Assembly: GCA_017550405.1 (NCBI GenBank) | Contig: JAFZPH010000030.1 | Coordinates: 1 to 33,620 of the forward strand | Length of the DNA stretch: 33,620 nucleotides | Source of the DNA: Bacteroidales bacterium | GTDB taxonomy: Bacteria > Bacteroidota > Bacteroidia > Bacteroidales > P3 | Direction of reading: 5' to 3' | In this document: one piece after another, positions 1-8,552 of the stretch | Layout: every line of letters begins with the position of its first letter | How positions within the stretch are numbered: position 1 is the first letter of the stretch | The notes under the pieces: model-generated | Told to the model about the DNA's origin: nothing | Databases searched by the model: none | What the model saw: the letters and a program-made list of their open reading frames with translations, nothing else | Position numbers and translations under genes: made by a program

Positions 1-125
1 CGGGGACACTCCGCGAGAAAGTGGCCAGAATGATGCGCTATGTGGCATCAACCATGTTTGAAGAAGCCTGCACGTCCATTCCCTTACGCCCCAGTCTACC
101 CATCCTTGTGAAAAATCAGTCTTGA
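1..125 (+). CDS. 3' end of an unidentified protein gene (partial)
   Basis: An open frame enters from the left edge, with codons in phase with base 3, and ends at TGA 123-125. About 40 C-terminal residues are visible, with a basic, Met-rich helix-like stretch followed by a Pro/Leu-rich tail ending in KNQS. I do not recognise the family. It is taken as coding because the frame is open to the edge and it stops 34 bases before the next co-directional gene. Its product could be identified only from the upstream sequence. Confidence 0.5.
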   Translation, partial: GTLREKVARMMRYVASTMFEEACTSIPLRPSLPILVKNQS

Positions 126-159
126 ATTAAATAAGAGCGATGATAAAAATCAAAGTATT

Positions 160-1464
160 ATGAAAAAACCAAAACGTTACGACAAGCGGTTTCTGCCCAT
201 GTTGTGGATAGGACTCGCCTTTTGGGTGGGCTCCATAGCAATCATGTACATCCTTGAGTGGGCGGGGGTGGAAATGGCCGGTCAGGATAACCTTTTCGAC
301 CTTGGAAAGACCATGTTCCAACGGTTGCCCATCTTCACGCTGCTGCTGTTCTGTCTCTTGCAGCCGATATTGGAGGAGATGAGCTTCCGCCTGTGGGGTG
401 TGGGCAAAAAGTGGACCTTGGTGCTCTGCCTTGTGCTGATGGCAATGTTCGGCGTAAGTTCGATTGGCTTGCTGGGATTGCTATTTGTCGTGGGCATCAT
501 ACTGGTGACGGTACTTGTGAAGGACAGGTTCGTGCAGGTGTGGCTCAATGCCATTCTCAGCTCGCTGCTGTTCTCGCTGTGCCATATCTCCGGTTTCGGC
601 AACGATGTGCTGGGGATGACGCTCGGACTTTCCGACATCTTCGGCATGGCCCTTGTGTGCTGCTGGCTGACGGTGAACATCAGCTTCTGGCTGTCGTGCC
701 TGCTGCATGTGCTCAACAATTCGTTGTCAATCATCCTGCCGCTGCTTTTCCTGTCGGATGTGCAGACGGGTCGCATCATCGTCTCGTACGAGGATTCGCC
801 CAACATGCAGGAATTGGCGACAGTGATTGAGCCGTTGCGCCCCTTTGCGGACAACAGCGCCCTGATTGCCGGAGCGGCCACGCAGAGCGAGCTTGCTATG
901 GGAGCCAAGGACTTCTACCTGGTGGGAGAACCGGCGGAGATAGCAAGCATGATTGCCTCACAACGCATGGGCATCCCCGCTGATGTGTTGTTCGACTGGA
1001 AGGCAAAGGAGGAATCGCTTGAGGAACGTATCGTGCTGCGCGTGAACGACATCAAAAAGGAAGTGTACAGCTGCGACGACCTCTACGACCACTATATGTC
1101 GCAAATAGCCTGCTACCTTGATGAACCTTTGCGCATGGACACCACCGAGGTGATGCTGAAGGAGATATGGCTGGTGTATGACGACGGACACGAAGAGCTG
1201 CTCACCGACTCGTGTGCCCACTTCAACGATGTCTTCAGCCGTCTCACGACCAATCCCTATGGAATCCGTGGCAACGAGATCGTCATGCTGTCGGAGGAAG
1301 TGAACGACAGCACCGTCGCCTTCCACTACTATTGCCGTCTCAACGAGAATGCATTGCAGAAAGAGGTGGACAAGATGAACGCGGCGATGGACAAGCTGAA
1401 ACACATCGACTACCACCTTGACTACCGCGATGGGCGCAAAGTAACCTATATCACCATTCATTAA
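160..1464 (+). CDS. CPBP family intramembrane metalloprotease with long C-terminal extension
   Basis: This is a 434-residue membrane protein of the CPBP (CAAX protease and bacteriocin-processing, Abi) family. The diagnostic motifs are present: a Glu-Glu pair with downstream Arg (E72, E73, R77, EEMSFR), a Phe/His motif (FSLCH, H142) and a late His/Asn motif (H183, N186/N187). Several hydrophobic segments lie between residues 12 and 200. Family members cleave substrates within the membrane through a glutamate-activated centre. After the last membrane segment there are about 230 mostly soluble residues with no motif I recognise; the usual protein ends near the final motif. Substrate unknown. The ATG at 160 puts a basic N terminus ahead of the first membrane helix. 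Confidence 0.85.
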   Translation: MKKPKRYDKRFLPMLWIGLAFWVGSIAIMYILEWAGVEMAGQDNLFDLGKTMFQRLPIFTLLLFCLLQPILEEMSFRLWGVGKKWTLVLCLVLMAMFGVSSIGLLGLLFVVGIILVTVLVKDRFVQVWLNAILSSLLFSLCHISGFGNDVLGMTLGLSDIFGMALVCCWLTVNISFWLSCLLHVLNNSLSIILPLLFLSDVQTGRIIVSYEDSPNMQELATVIEPLRPFADNSALIAGAATQSELAMGAKDFYLVGEPAEIASMIASQRMGIPADVLFDWKAKEESLEERIVLRVNDIKKEVYSCDDLYDHYMSQIACYLDEPLRMDTTEVMLKEIWLVYDDGHEELLTDSCAHFNDVFSRLTTNPYGIRGNEIVMLSEEVNDSTVAFHYYCRLNENALQKEVDKMNAAMDKLKHIDYHLDYRDGRKVTYITIH

Positions 1465-1539
1465 GTTGGTTGCTGATAAGCTTATCCGACACTCATCCAA
1501 CATATCAACGTACAATAAAACAACATAAAACCCTATACA

Positions 1540-2973
1540 ATGGACCGCAGAGAATTTCTAAAAAGCATGGGCGCTGGTGCCTTGGTCACGGCAGCGATGG
1601 CCGCAGGTTGCGACTCGCCAAACAAAACAAGTGCCGAAGGGTTCGCCACGGGCGAGGTGCCTACCGACAAGATGACGTACCGCACGGGCACGCACGGCGA
1701 AAAGGTGTCGCTGCTGGGGTATGGCTGTATGCGCCTGCCTTCCACCGAAGGCGGCATAGACGGCAACCAAACCGAGGGCGACTTGGATCAAGACCGTATC
1801 AATGAGCTCACCGACTACGCCATAGCGCACGGTGTCAATCTCTTCGACACTGCTCCACGCTATTGCAAGGCTCGCTCGGAGATAGCAATGGGCAAAGCCC
1901 TCAGCCGCCACCGTCGCGACGAGTATCTGGTGAGCACCAAGCTCTCCAACCAGAATCCCGCGCTGTGGAACCGGAAGGGGAGCATAGAGATGTTCGAACA
2001 ATCGCTGGAACGGCTGCAAGTGGATTATGTCGATTTCTACATGCTCCATTGTGTGGGTCTTCCAGCACGCGACTTGGACGGGAACGCTGTTGCCCCGCAC
2101 GAAGCATTCATGCGCCGTTTTATTGACAACGGGATGCTGGAGTGGCTTGTGGAACAGCGAGCCAAAGGGCGTATCCGCAACCTTGGGTACTCCTATCACG
2201 GCGATGTGAAAGTGTTCGACGAGGCACTGGCTATGCACGAGAAAGTGCATTGGGACCATGTGCTTATCCAGCACAATTATATCAACTGGCAGCATGCCGA
2301 CTCGCTGTCGCCCAACGGGGGAGGGGATGCCAATTCGGAATACCTCTACGGCGAGCTGGCGAAACGCGACATACCGGTGTTTGTGATGGAACCTTTGCTG
2401 GGCGGCCAGTTGGCCAACCTGCCGCAGTTTGCCATCGACGAGCTGAAGAGCCGTGCTCCCGAACAGAGTCTTGCCTCGTGGGCTTTCCGCTTTGCGGGCT
2501 CAATGCCGCGGATTCTGACTGTTCTCAGCGGCATGACCTATATGGAGCACCTGCAGGACAATCTGCGTACCCTGGCCCCCTTGCATCCGTTGAGCGACGA
2601 GGAGATGGCGCTGCTGCGTTCGATAGCCGACCGCTATGTGGAGTTTCCCCTTGTGCCTTGCACGGGATGCCAGTATTGCATGCCCTGCCCCTATGGCGTC
2701 GACATTCCCGGCAATTTCGCCCATTACAACAAGATGGTGAACGAGGGCAACCTGCTGGATACCCCGGGCGATGAAGCCACCGGCGAGGAGCGCAGAGCCT
2801 ACCGAAAGGCCCGCAGAGCCTATCTGGTGAGTTACGACCGTGCGGTACAGCGCGAGCGTCAGGCCGACCGTTGCATCGGCTGCGGCCGTTGTCTGCACGA
2901 GTGTCCTCAGGGTATCGATATCCCCGTGAAAATGGCCAATATCGAGAAAGTGCTGAGGGGCTTCGGTGCTTAA
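1540..2973 (+). CDS. Tat-exported aldo/keto reductase lipoprotein with two 4Fe-4S motifs
   Basis: The 477-residue protein starts with a twin-arginine signal (RREFLK at residues 3-8). A hydrophobic stretch follows and ends in a lipobox-like MAAGC (Cys24), so it is probably folded in the cytoplasm, exported by Tat and lipid-anchored. Residues 45-365 form an aldo/keto reductase barrel with the complete tetrad Asp103, Tyr108, Lys134 and His170. The C terminus carries two ferredoxin-like cysteine sets: C374/C377/C380/C383 and C445/C448/C451/C455-Pro. Iron-sulfur aldo/keto reductases of this kind are common in anaerobes; the substrate cannot be read from sequence. tatA and tatC follow directly, so a probable substrate sits beside its own translocase. 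A hairpin terminator separates it from tatA. Confidence 0.9.
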   Translation: MDRREFLKSMGAGALVTAAMAAGCDSPNKTSAEGFATGEVPTDKMTYRTGTHGEKVSLLGYGCMRLPSTEGGIDGNQTEGDLDQDRINELTDYAIAHGVNLFDTAPRYCKARSEIAMGKALSRHRRDEYLVSTKLSNQNPALWNRKGSIEMFEQSLERLQVDYVDFYMLHCVGLPARDLDGNAVAPHEAFMRRFIDNGMLEWLVEQRAKGRIRNLGYSYHGDVKVFDEALAMHEKVHWDHVLIQHNYINWQHADSLSPNGGGDANSEYLYGELAKRDIPVFVMEPLLGGQLANLPQFAIDELKSRAPEQSLASWAFRFAGSMPRILTVLSGMTYMEHLQDNLRTLAPLHPLSDEEMALLRSIADRYVEFPLVPCTGCQYCMPCPYGVDIPGNFAHYNKMVNEGNLLDTPGDEATGEERRAYRKARRAYLVSYDRAVQRERQADRCIGCGRCLHECPQGIDIPVKMANIEKVLRGFGA

Positions 2974-2986
2974 TAAGTAGCTAACG

Positions 2987-3023
2987 GGCCTTATGGTCGA
3001 ACATGACTGTAAGGCCTTTTTAT
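2987..3023 (+). terminator. Intrinsic terminator or attenuator between the aldo/keto reductase gene and tatA
   Basis: GGCCTTA (2987-2993) pairs with TAAGGCC (3010-3016), and GTC (2996-2998) pairs with GAC (3005-3007) across a small TG/TG internal mismatch. TTTTTATT follows directly. I see no TAnnTTTG promoter between here and the tatA start at 3045, so tatA and tatC may depend on read-through. Confidence 0.75.
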
Positions 3024-3044
3024 TAATAACAAACAATCAGTCGC

Positions 3045-3233
3045 ATGAATATACTTTTTATAGGTACAACCGAGATTATCGTCATCGTGCTTGTGGTGCT
3101 GCTGCTGTTCGGTGGGAAGAAGATTCCCGAGCTGATGCAAGGCATGGGGAAAGGGGTGAAGAGTTTCAAGGATGGCATGAACGGGGTAGAGAACCCCACC
3201 CCGAAGGAGAAGGACACGGAAGAAAAGAAATGA
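3045..3233 (+). CDS. tatA: Sec-independent protein translocase subunit TatA/E
   Basis: A 62-residue protein with the TatA layout: a short N terminus, one membrane helix (about residues 8-23), the hinge FGGKKIPEL, and an amphipathic helix starting with the Gly/Met/Lys-rich MQGMGKG segment, ending in a charged tail. TatA oligomers form the conduit for folded proteins. No separate tatB is visible, in line with the two-component TatA/TatC systems of many Bacteroidota. The gene lies between a Tat-signal-bearing reductase and tatC. The upstream spacer is A/T-rich without a Shine-Dalgarno sequence, as is usual in this phylum. Confidence 0.95.
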   Translation: MNILFIGTTEIIVIVLVVLLLFGGKKIPELMQGMGKGVKSFKDGMNGVENPTPKEKDTEEKK

Positions 3234-3405
3234 ATTCTTGAATTCGTTAATGTGTTAATTCGTTAATCTTTGTATTCTTGAATTCGTTAATGTATTAATT
3301 CGTTAATCTTTGAATTCGTTAATTCGTGAATCGATTTACTCATTCACACATTCAAACGTTCACGCATTCACGCATTCACGCGTTCACACATTCACACCTT
3401 CCTTC
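3234..3405 (+). repeat. Intercistronic octamer-repeat block upstream of tatC
   Basis: The whole tatA-tatC spacer is repeat. A 40-bp unit starting ATTCTTGAATTCG occurs twice in tandem (3234-3273 and 3274-3313) with one or two differences; 40 bp equals five octamers. From about 3315 it changes to CATTCACG-type octamers that run to the tatC ATG. The segment 3315-3349 reappears almost unchanged, inverted, at 12405-12439. The block can be read as codons upstream of tatC, but its simple Thr/His/Ser/Phe translation argues against coding. Confidence 0.85.
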
Positions 3406-4161
3406 ATGGACTTTTGGGGGCATCTTGACGAGTTGAGGGGCTGTTTGCTCAAAGCCCTCGCCGCAGTGGCTGTGGCCGCAGTGGCTGCTTTCTGCTGCAA
3501 GGGTTGGATTTTCGCCCTCGTGATGGCTCCCAGTCGCGACACGTTTGTCACCTACCGTCTCTTCGAGCTTGTCACCGGTTCTGCTGTCCGTTTCCAGATA
3601 GACCTTTTCAATCCCGAGTTGGCGCAGCAGTTCATTGTCCACATGCGTGTGGCGTTATGGATTGGGCTGCTGGTCGTCTCGCCCTATGTGATTTACCTCT
3701 TGTTCCACTTTGTCGCTCCGGGGTTGTACGCCCATGAGCGACGTCACGCCGTCAAAGCGGTGGCGGGTGGCTACCTCATGTTCCTTCTGGGTGTGGTGCT
3801 CAACTATTTCTTGATATTCCCCCTTGCTTTCCGTTTCCTCGGCACCTACCAGGTGAGTCCCGATGTGCCCAATAGAATCGCCCTCACGTCGTATATCGAC
3901 ATGTTGCTGATGCTCTGTTTCCTGATGGGGGTAGTGTTTGAGTTGCCCATCCTGTCGTGGCTGCTGGCCAAGATAGGGGTGCTGAAAGCCTCGTTCATGC
4001 GCCGCTATCGCCGACATGCGGTGGTGGTGGTGCTCATCGTCTCCGCCGTCATTACTCCCACGGGCGACGCCCTCACCCTCTCGCTTGTGGCGCTGCCCAT
4101 CTACGCCCTTTATGAGATAAGCATCGGGGTGGTGCGGCGAGCCGAAAGAAAAACCCAATGA
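3406..4161 (+). CDS. tatC: Sec-independent protein translocase subunit TatC
   Basis: A 251-residue polytopic membrane protein that starts with the TatC signature DFWGHLDELR and shows about six hydrophobic segments. TatC recognises the twin-arginine signal and recruits TatA. I chose the ATG at 3406. The frame is open 32 codons further upstream to 3310, but those codons are octamer-repeat sequence, whereas MDFWGHLDELR is where TatC proteins normally begin and the resulting length matches the family. tatA lies upstream and a GH89 gene follows after 22 bp, so co-transcription with the glycosidase is plausible. Confidence 0.93.
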   Translation: MDFWGHLDELRGCLLKALAAVAVAAVAAFCCKGWIFALVMAPSRDTFVTYRLFELVTGSAVRFQIDLFNPELAQQFIVHMRVALWIGLLVVSPYVIYLLFHFVAPGLYAHERRHAVKAVAGGYLMFLLGVVLNYFLIFPLAFRFLGTYQVSPDVPNRIALTSYIDMLLMLCFLMGVVFELPILSWLLAKIGVLKASFMRRYRRHAVVVVLIVSAVITPTGDALTLSLVALPIYALYEISIGVVRRAERKTQ

Positions 4162-4183
4162 TAACCCTTTTTTCCGTCATACC

Positions 4184-6892
4184 ATGAAAAGAATAGCCTC
4201 ATTCCTTATCGTCGTTCTTCTTGTGGCGTCGCCGCTTTATGCCCAACGTGCCGCACGCCAGTTGGCGCAACGTGTCCTGGGCAAGCAAGCCGGACAGTTC
4301 GAGTTCGTCCTTCGAACCGACACTGTCGATTACTTCACCCTCTCCTCCCATGCAGGGAAGATAAGAGTGGAAGGCAATAGCGACAACTCGATGGCCATGG
4401 GACTCAATTACTACCTCAAAACGTTTGCCCACGTGCATGTATCGTGGTACGCCAGCGAACCTGTCGAGCTGCCCCGTCGGCTCCCAATGGTGGCGGAGCC
4501 CGTCACCCGACGCTGCTCGGTACCCGTCAGATTTTTCCTCAACTACTGCACTTACGGCTATACTATGCCCTGGTGGCAGTGGAAGGAGTGGGAACGCTTT
4601 ATCGACTGGATGGCCCTCAACGGGGTGAACATGCCGCTGGCACTCACGGGACAGGAGGCCGTGTGGCAGGAGGTGTGGCGCGAACTGGGTATGACCGACG
4701 ACGAGATACGCGCCTATTTCAGCGGTCCGGCGCATCTCCCTTGGCACCGGATGGCCAACCTCGACGGTTTTGGTGGTCCCTTGCCGCAAAGATGGATCGA
4801 CGGGCAGCGTGACCTGCAGAAAAAGATTTTGGCACGTGAGAGGGAACTGGACATGACACCTGTGCTGCCGGCTTTTGCCGGGCATGTGCCGACAAAAATA
4901 GCTGAGCGTTACCCCGAGGCCGACATCAAGCGGCTGAGCAGCTGGTGCGGTTTCGAGCCCACCTGTTTCATGAACTCCACCGACAGCCTGTTTTCTGTCA
5001 TCCAACGCCTCTTCCTCGAAAAGCAGACCGCGCTCTATGGCACCGACCACATCTATGGAGTGGACCCCTTCAACGAGATGGACCCTCCCTGTTGGGAGCC
5101 ACAGTATTTGGCTTCTGTGTCGGAGAACATCTATGCTTCGCTGCAACAGGTGGACCCGGCGGCACGATGGCTGCAAATGTCGTGGGTGTTTTACTATAAA
5201 CGTAAGCAGTGGACACCCGAAAGGTTGCGGGCTTATCTTACCGCTGTGCCTCAGGGCAGGATGATTCTGCTCGACTACTTCTGCGAGAAGACCGAAGTGT
5301 GGCGCGAAACCGAGGGCTTTTTCGGACAGCCCTTTATCTGGTGCTATCTGGGCAATTTCGGAGGGAATACCATGCTTGTGGGCGATTTGAACGTGTTGAG
5401 CAACAAGCTGGATGCGGCCTATGGCGAACAGGACGGGAATATGCTTGGCGTGGGTTCCACTCTGGAGAGTTTTGACAACAGTCCGCAGATTTTCGAGCTG
5501 TTGCTGGAGCATCCGTGGGTGTTGGACGAGCCCGCCGACAGAGTGGCGGCATTCACCCGTCGCTGGGCCGACCTGCGCTATGGAGGAGAGAATGAAAGGT
5601 GCCGCGAGGCGTGGAGGCTGTTGGTGGACTCGGTCTACAAGGACTGGTCGTTCTATGGTCTGGGCACCCAGATGGTGGCGCGGCCGTCGCTCTCCGGTCA
5701 CGGCACCTACTACACCAAGCCCTATTATTCTTACGATAACGGCACGCTGTTGAGGGCCATACGGCTGATGATGCAGCAGCCCTCGAAACGCGTTTCTTAC
5801 CAATACGATGTGGCCAACCTGCTGTCGCAATGGCTGGGCAACCACTTTATGGAGGTGCGTGATGCCTATACCGCTGCCTACCACAGGGAAGATACGGCCT
5901 CGATGCTTCGCTATGCCACCTTGGCGCTTGTGATGATTGACGATGCCGACACCCTGCTGCGGACGGTGAAGCCTTTCGATTACTACGAGTGGGCAAAGCA
6001 GGCCCATACGTGGGGCAGGGGAGAGCGGGAACAGCGGTACTACGAAACCCAGGCGCGCACACTGCTCACCGTATGGGGTGGGCCGGTGCTGAACGATTAC
6101 GCCAACCGCATGTGGGGACGACTGCTGAAGCAATACTACCGCACACGGTGGAGTATGTTCTTCGACGCTGTTGATTCTTCTTTGTCCGTGGGTGGTCGTT
6201 TCGATGAGAAGGCTTTCGGCGAAAAGCTTTCGGCGTATGAGAACCAGTGGGCAGGGACGGCAAGGAGAGTGATTGAAGAAGGGAAGCAGGGAGGCACTGT
6301 CGATGTTGCCAAGTACATTATGGGAAAGATAGATAAAGGGTATTACGATGTGCCTAACCGTGTGGTCGAGACGTTGGGCGAGTATAAGCGGCGTTTCCCC
6401 GAGGCGCGGCTGCAGGATGTATACAAATTCTGCTTCCAGGATGTCTACGGCCCCGGTCATATCATCAACGACTCTGTTGCCTGTGCCGGCTACATCCTCC
6501 GCGAGATGGAGCAGATGGCTCCTGGCCGGTTCCCCTATCCCGAATATGAATATACCGGCATAGAAGGCAACTTTGTGCGGGTCAACATCAGTGTTGTCAA
6601 GGATGGGAAGATAGCTCTTGGACGCTTTGTCCAGCTGTTGATGCAGAGCGCACAAGGAGTCAAGCCGATGCCCATCTACGACTGGCGCGGGCAGTGGCAA
6701 AGGATAGCGGTGTCGCTGCGGACACTCTTCCCCGAGGCGGAATACAACGAGGACACCGCCAAACTGGAACGGATGTTCGACAGCGGTCAATACGTCTATC
6801 ATCATAGCCGGCAGTTCAACGAAGCCTATGCACCCCACTACCGCCTTATCCGCCGCGACCTGTTTGAACAGGAGATTCTGCCACTCCTATAA
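4184..6892 (+). CDS. GH89 alpha-N-acetylglucosaminidase with an additional C-terminal domain
   Basis: A 902-residue exported enzyme with a signal peptide (cleavage probably after Ala20). Residues about 30-700 match family GH89 (NAGLU type): an N-terminal beta domain, then the catalytic region with MALNGVNMPLALTGQE, GPAHLPWHRM, the acid/base site in FNEMDPP (Glu298) and the probable nucleophile in GSTLESFDNSP (Glu428). GH89 removes terminal alpha-linked N-acetylglucosamine from host glycans and mucins. Residues about 705-902 go beyond a standard NAGLU and form a separate region with motifs FCFQDVYGPGH and VYHHSRQFNEAYAPHYR. I recall similar sequence as stand-alone Bacteroidales proteins but give it no function. 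The very long antisense open frame over this gene is a shadow. Confidence 0.93.
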   Translation: MKRIASFLIVVLLVASPLYAQRAARQLAQRVLGKQAGQFEFVLRTDTVDYFTLSSHAGKIRVEGNSDNSMAMGLNYYLKTFAHVHVSWYASEPVELPRRLPMVAEPVTRRCSVPVRFFLNYCTYGYTMPWWQWKEWERFIDWMALNGVNMPLALTGQEAVWQEVWRELGMTDDEIRAYFSGPAHLPWHRMANLDGFGGPLPQRWIDGQRDLQKKILARERELDMTPVLPAFAGHVPTKIAERYPEADIKRLSSWCGFEPTCFMNSTDSLFSVIQRLFLEKQTALYGTDHIYGVDPFNEMDPPCWEPQYLASVSENIYASLQQVDPAARWLQMSWVFYYKRKQWTPERLRAYLTAVPQGRMILLDYFCEKTEVWRETEGFFGQPFIWCYLGNFGGNTMLVGDLNVLSNKLDAAYGEQDGNMLGVGSTLESFDNSPQIFELLLEHPWVLDEPADRVAAFTRRWADLRYGGENERCREAWRLLVDSVYKDWSFYGLGTQMVARPSLSGHGTYYTKPYYSYDNGTLLRAIRLMMQQPSKRVSYQYDVANLLSQWLGNHFMEVRDAYTAAYHREDTASMLRYATLALVMIDDADTLLRTVKPFDYYEWAKQAHTWGRGEREQRYYETQARTLLTVWGGPVLNDYANRMWGRLLKQYYRTRWSMFFDAVDSSLSVGGRFDEKAFGEKLSAYENQWAGTARRVIEEGKQGGTVDVAKYIMGKIDKGYYDVPNRVVETLGEYKRRFPEARLQDVYKFCFQDVYGPGHIINDSVACAGYILREMEQMAPGRFPYPEYEYTGIEGNFVRVNISVVKDGKIALGRFVQLLMQSAQGVKPMPIYDWRGQWQRIAVSLRTLFPEAEYNEDTAKLERMFDSGQYVYHHSRQFNEAYAPHYRLIRRDLFEQEILPLL

Positions 6893-6974
6893 TAGATGAA
6901 AAATAAAAAACAAGATGATAATTCTTCTTCCTCGAAAATAAATATAAAATATAGATAAAGTAAAGGTAATGATT

Positions 6975-7709
6975 ATGAAAACAAATAGATTGAGTCTTTG
7001 GCTGATGCTGACTTGCATTTTGCTTATTTTGTGTAGTTGTAGCAAGGATGTGCCCGTAGAACCTTCGAACCCACAGGAGGAAAATGTTGTTGGCTTCTCT
7101 GTATCACCGGAGAAGAGAGTGGTGTTCGCACCGGGCAACCTGACTAATGACGGTCTCTCATTTGAAGAGAACCAGTGGGATTTCGGCGGTCTGTTTGACT
7201 GGAGTGCGACACAATCAGGCAACACATTGTATTATGCCGACTTTACCGACTGGGGCAACCGTATCGAAGGAGGCTGGCGCACTTTAACAATAGACGAGTG
7301 GATGTATCTGTTCGACAATCGTGAGGGTGCAGCGGAGAAAATGGGAATAGGAAATATCGATGGCACAGGAGGATTGATACTGCTGCCTGATGCTTGGAAA
7401 ATTCCGGAAGGACTACATTTTGTACCGGAATTTGCAGAGGACAATGACGACTGGAGCCTCAACGAATACTCGCTTTCGGAATGGGAAAAGATGGAATCGG
7501 CTGGTGCAGTATTCCTGCCTGCCGCAGGTGATGGATATGGTGTGTCGGCTTGCCGTGTGGCAGCAATGGGCTTCTACTGGTCATCCTCCTCACAAGGTCC
7601 GCAGTCGGCACAGTATGTCTTCTTCTACAGCTATTATCTGGCGCAGTCAAGCCGTGGACCTGGAAACCAGTATTCGGTGCGGTTGGTGCAAGATGTTGTC
7701 GAGCAGTAG
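6975..7709 (+). CDS. Surface lipoprotein with C-type-lectin-like (FISUMP-like) domain
   Basis: About 244 residues from the ATG at 6975; an in-frame ATG lies at 6969. The lipoprotein signal ends in ILCSC followed by SKD. The rest is one domain whose landmarks recur in the C-terminal half of the protein at 24961-26535: VFAPGNL, FTDWGN, GWRTLTIDEW, GLILLPDAW, MESAGAVFLPAAG, FYWSSS and a terminal SVRLVQDV. The layout resembles the C-type-lectin/formylglycine-enzyme-like folds of Bacteroidota surface proteins. This is recognition by pattern, not by search. It is probably anchored at the cell surface with a binding role. It follows the GH89 gene after about 80 A/T-rich bases. Confidence 0.72.
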   Translation: MKTNRLSLWLMLTCILLILCSCSKDVPVEPSNPQEENVVGFSVSPEKRVVFAPGNLTNDGLSFEENQWDFGGLFDWSATQSGNTLYYADFTDWGNRIEGGWRTLTIDEWMYLFDNREGAAEKMGIGNIDGTGGLILLPDAWKIPEGLHFVPEFAEDNDDWSLNEYSLSEWEKMESAGAVFLPAAGDGYGVSACRVAAMGFYWSSSSQGPQSAQYVFFYSYYLAQSSRGPGNQYSVRLVQDVVEQ

Positions 7710-7795
7710 CACCGGTTCCTCATTTTGTGATAGACGGAGTGTCTAATGGATGGGGGATTATGAACATGATGTTGATAAGTAATGTGCTCAAATTT

Positions 7796-7826
7796 ATTGT
7801 GAATCGGGGGATTTCCCGTATTTTTG
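7796..7826 (+). promoter_or_regulatory. Bacteroidota sigma-A promoter for upp
   Basis: TATTTTTG at 7819-7826 matches the TAnnTTTG -7 box, and ATTG ending at 7799 supplies the -33 TTG with 19 bp spacing. Transcription would begin near 7833, giving a leader of roughly 55 nt before the upp start at 7890. Confidence 0.7.
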
Positions 7827-7889
7827 CAATACCCTTTTGTGGGGGGATGTATAAACTTAGACAATAATAATATTTTAAAATATAGGAAT

Positions 7890-8513
7890 ATGGCACTGTT
7901 TGTTACCAATCATCCTTTGATTCAGCACAAGCTGACTATTATGCGCAAGAAGGAGACGGGTACTCTTGAGTTCCGTGAATTGTTGAAAGAGGTGGGTATG
8001 TTGATGGGGTATGAGGTCTGTCGCGATTTCCCCTTGAAGGATGTGGAGATTGAAACCCCCATGCAGAAGATGGTTGCACATGAACTGGACGGCAAGAAGG
8101 TGGCCGTGGTGCCCATTCTGCGTGCCGGTTTGGGCATGGTGGATGGTCTGCTGACCCTTATCCCCGCCGCCAAAGTAGGACATATCGGCATGTACCGTGA
8201 CGAAAAGACTCACGAGCCTGTTTTCTATTACTATAAGATGCCCGAGGGCAAAGACCGTATGGTCCTCCTTACCGACCCGATGCTGGCCACAGGGGGCAGT
8301 GCCTGCGATGCTATCAAGCGGTTGAAGGAGGACGGATACACCAACATCCGTATTGTCTGTCTGGTGGCTTCCCCTCAGGGGGTGGAACGTGTGCAGCGAG
8401 AACATCCCGATGTGGACATCTATACCGCTGCCCTCGACGACGGGCTGAACAAAGACTGTTACATCCTGCCCGGACTGGGTGATGCGGGTGACAGAATTTT
8501 TGGCACCCTATAA
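7890..8513 (+). CDS. upp: Uracil phosphoribosyltransferase
   Basis: A 207-residue cytosolic enzyme that makes UMP from uracil and PRPP (pyrimidine salvage). Landmarks are the N-terminal HPLIQHKLT motif, the [10 protein letters not shown] loop, the PRPP-binding loop [11 protein letters not shown] and a C-terminal PGLGDAGDR uracil-site motif. The length equals the usual 206-210 residues. The frame is open upstream to 7824, but the ATG at 7890 is where the family begins, and the promoter's -7 box overlaps the upstream extension. Confidence 0.96.
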   Translation: MALFVTNHPLIQHKLTIMRKKETGTLEFRELLKEVGMLMGYEVCRDFPLKDVEIETPMQKMVAHELDGKKVAVVPILRAGLGMVDGLLTLIPAAKVGHIGMYRDEKTHEPVFYYYKMPEGKDRMVLLTDPMLATGGSACDAIKRLKEDGYTNIRIVCLVASPQGVERVQREHPDVDIYTAALDDGLNKDCYILPGLGDAGDRIFGTL

Positions 8514-8552
8514 TTATGACTAAAAATAATCAGTAATATAATCAGCAACTAT

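Noticed and set aside
3310..3405. Extended N terminus of TatC
   Set aside because: The extra 32 codons consist of the intergenic octamer repeats; TatC proteins begin at the DFWGHLDELR motif encoded from 3406.
4199..6838. A very long minus-strand open frame of 879 codons opposite the GH89 gene
   Set aside because: The plus strand encodes an unmistakable GH89 enzyme with signal peptide and catalytic motifs. The antisense product is rich in His, Arg, Gln and Pro with no recognisable domain, typical of the shadow of a GC-biased gene.
7560..7709. Diversity-generating retroelement variable region
   Set aside because: The lectin-like architecture fits, but no reverse transcriptase, template repeat or accessory gene is present in the window.
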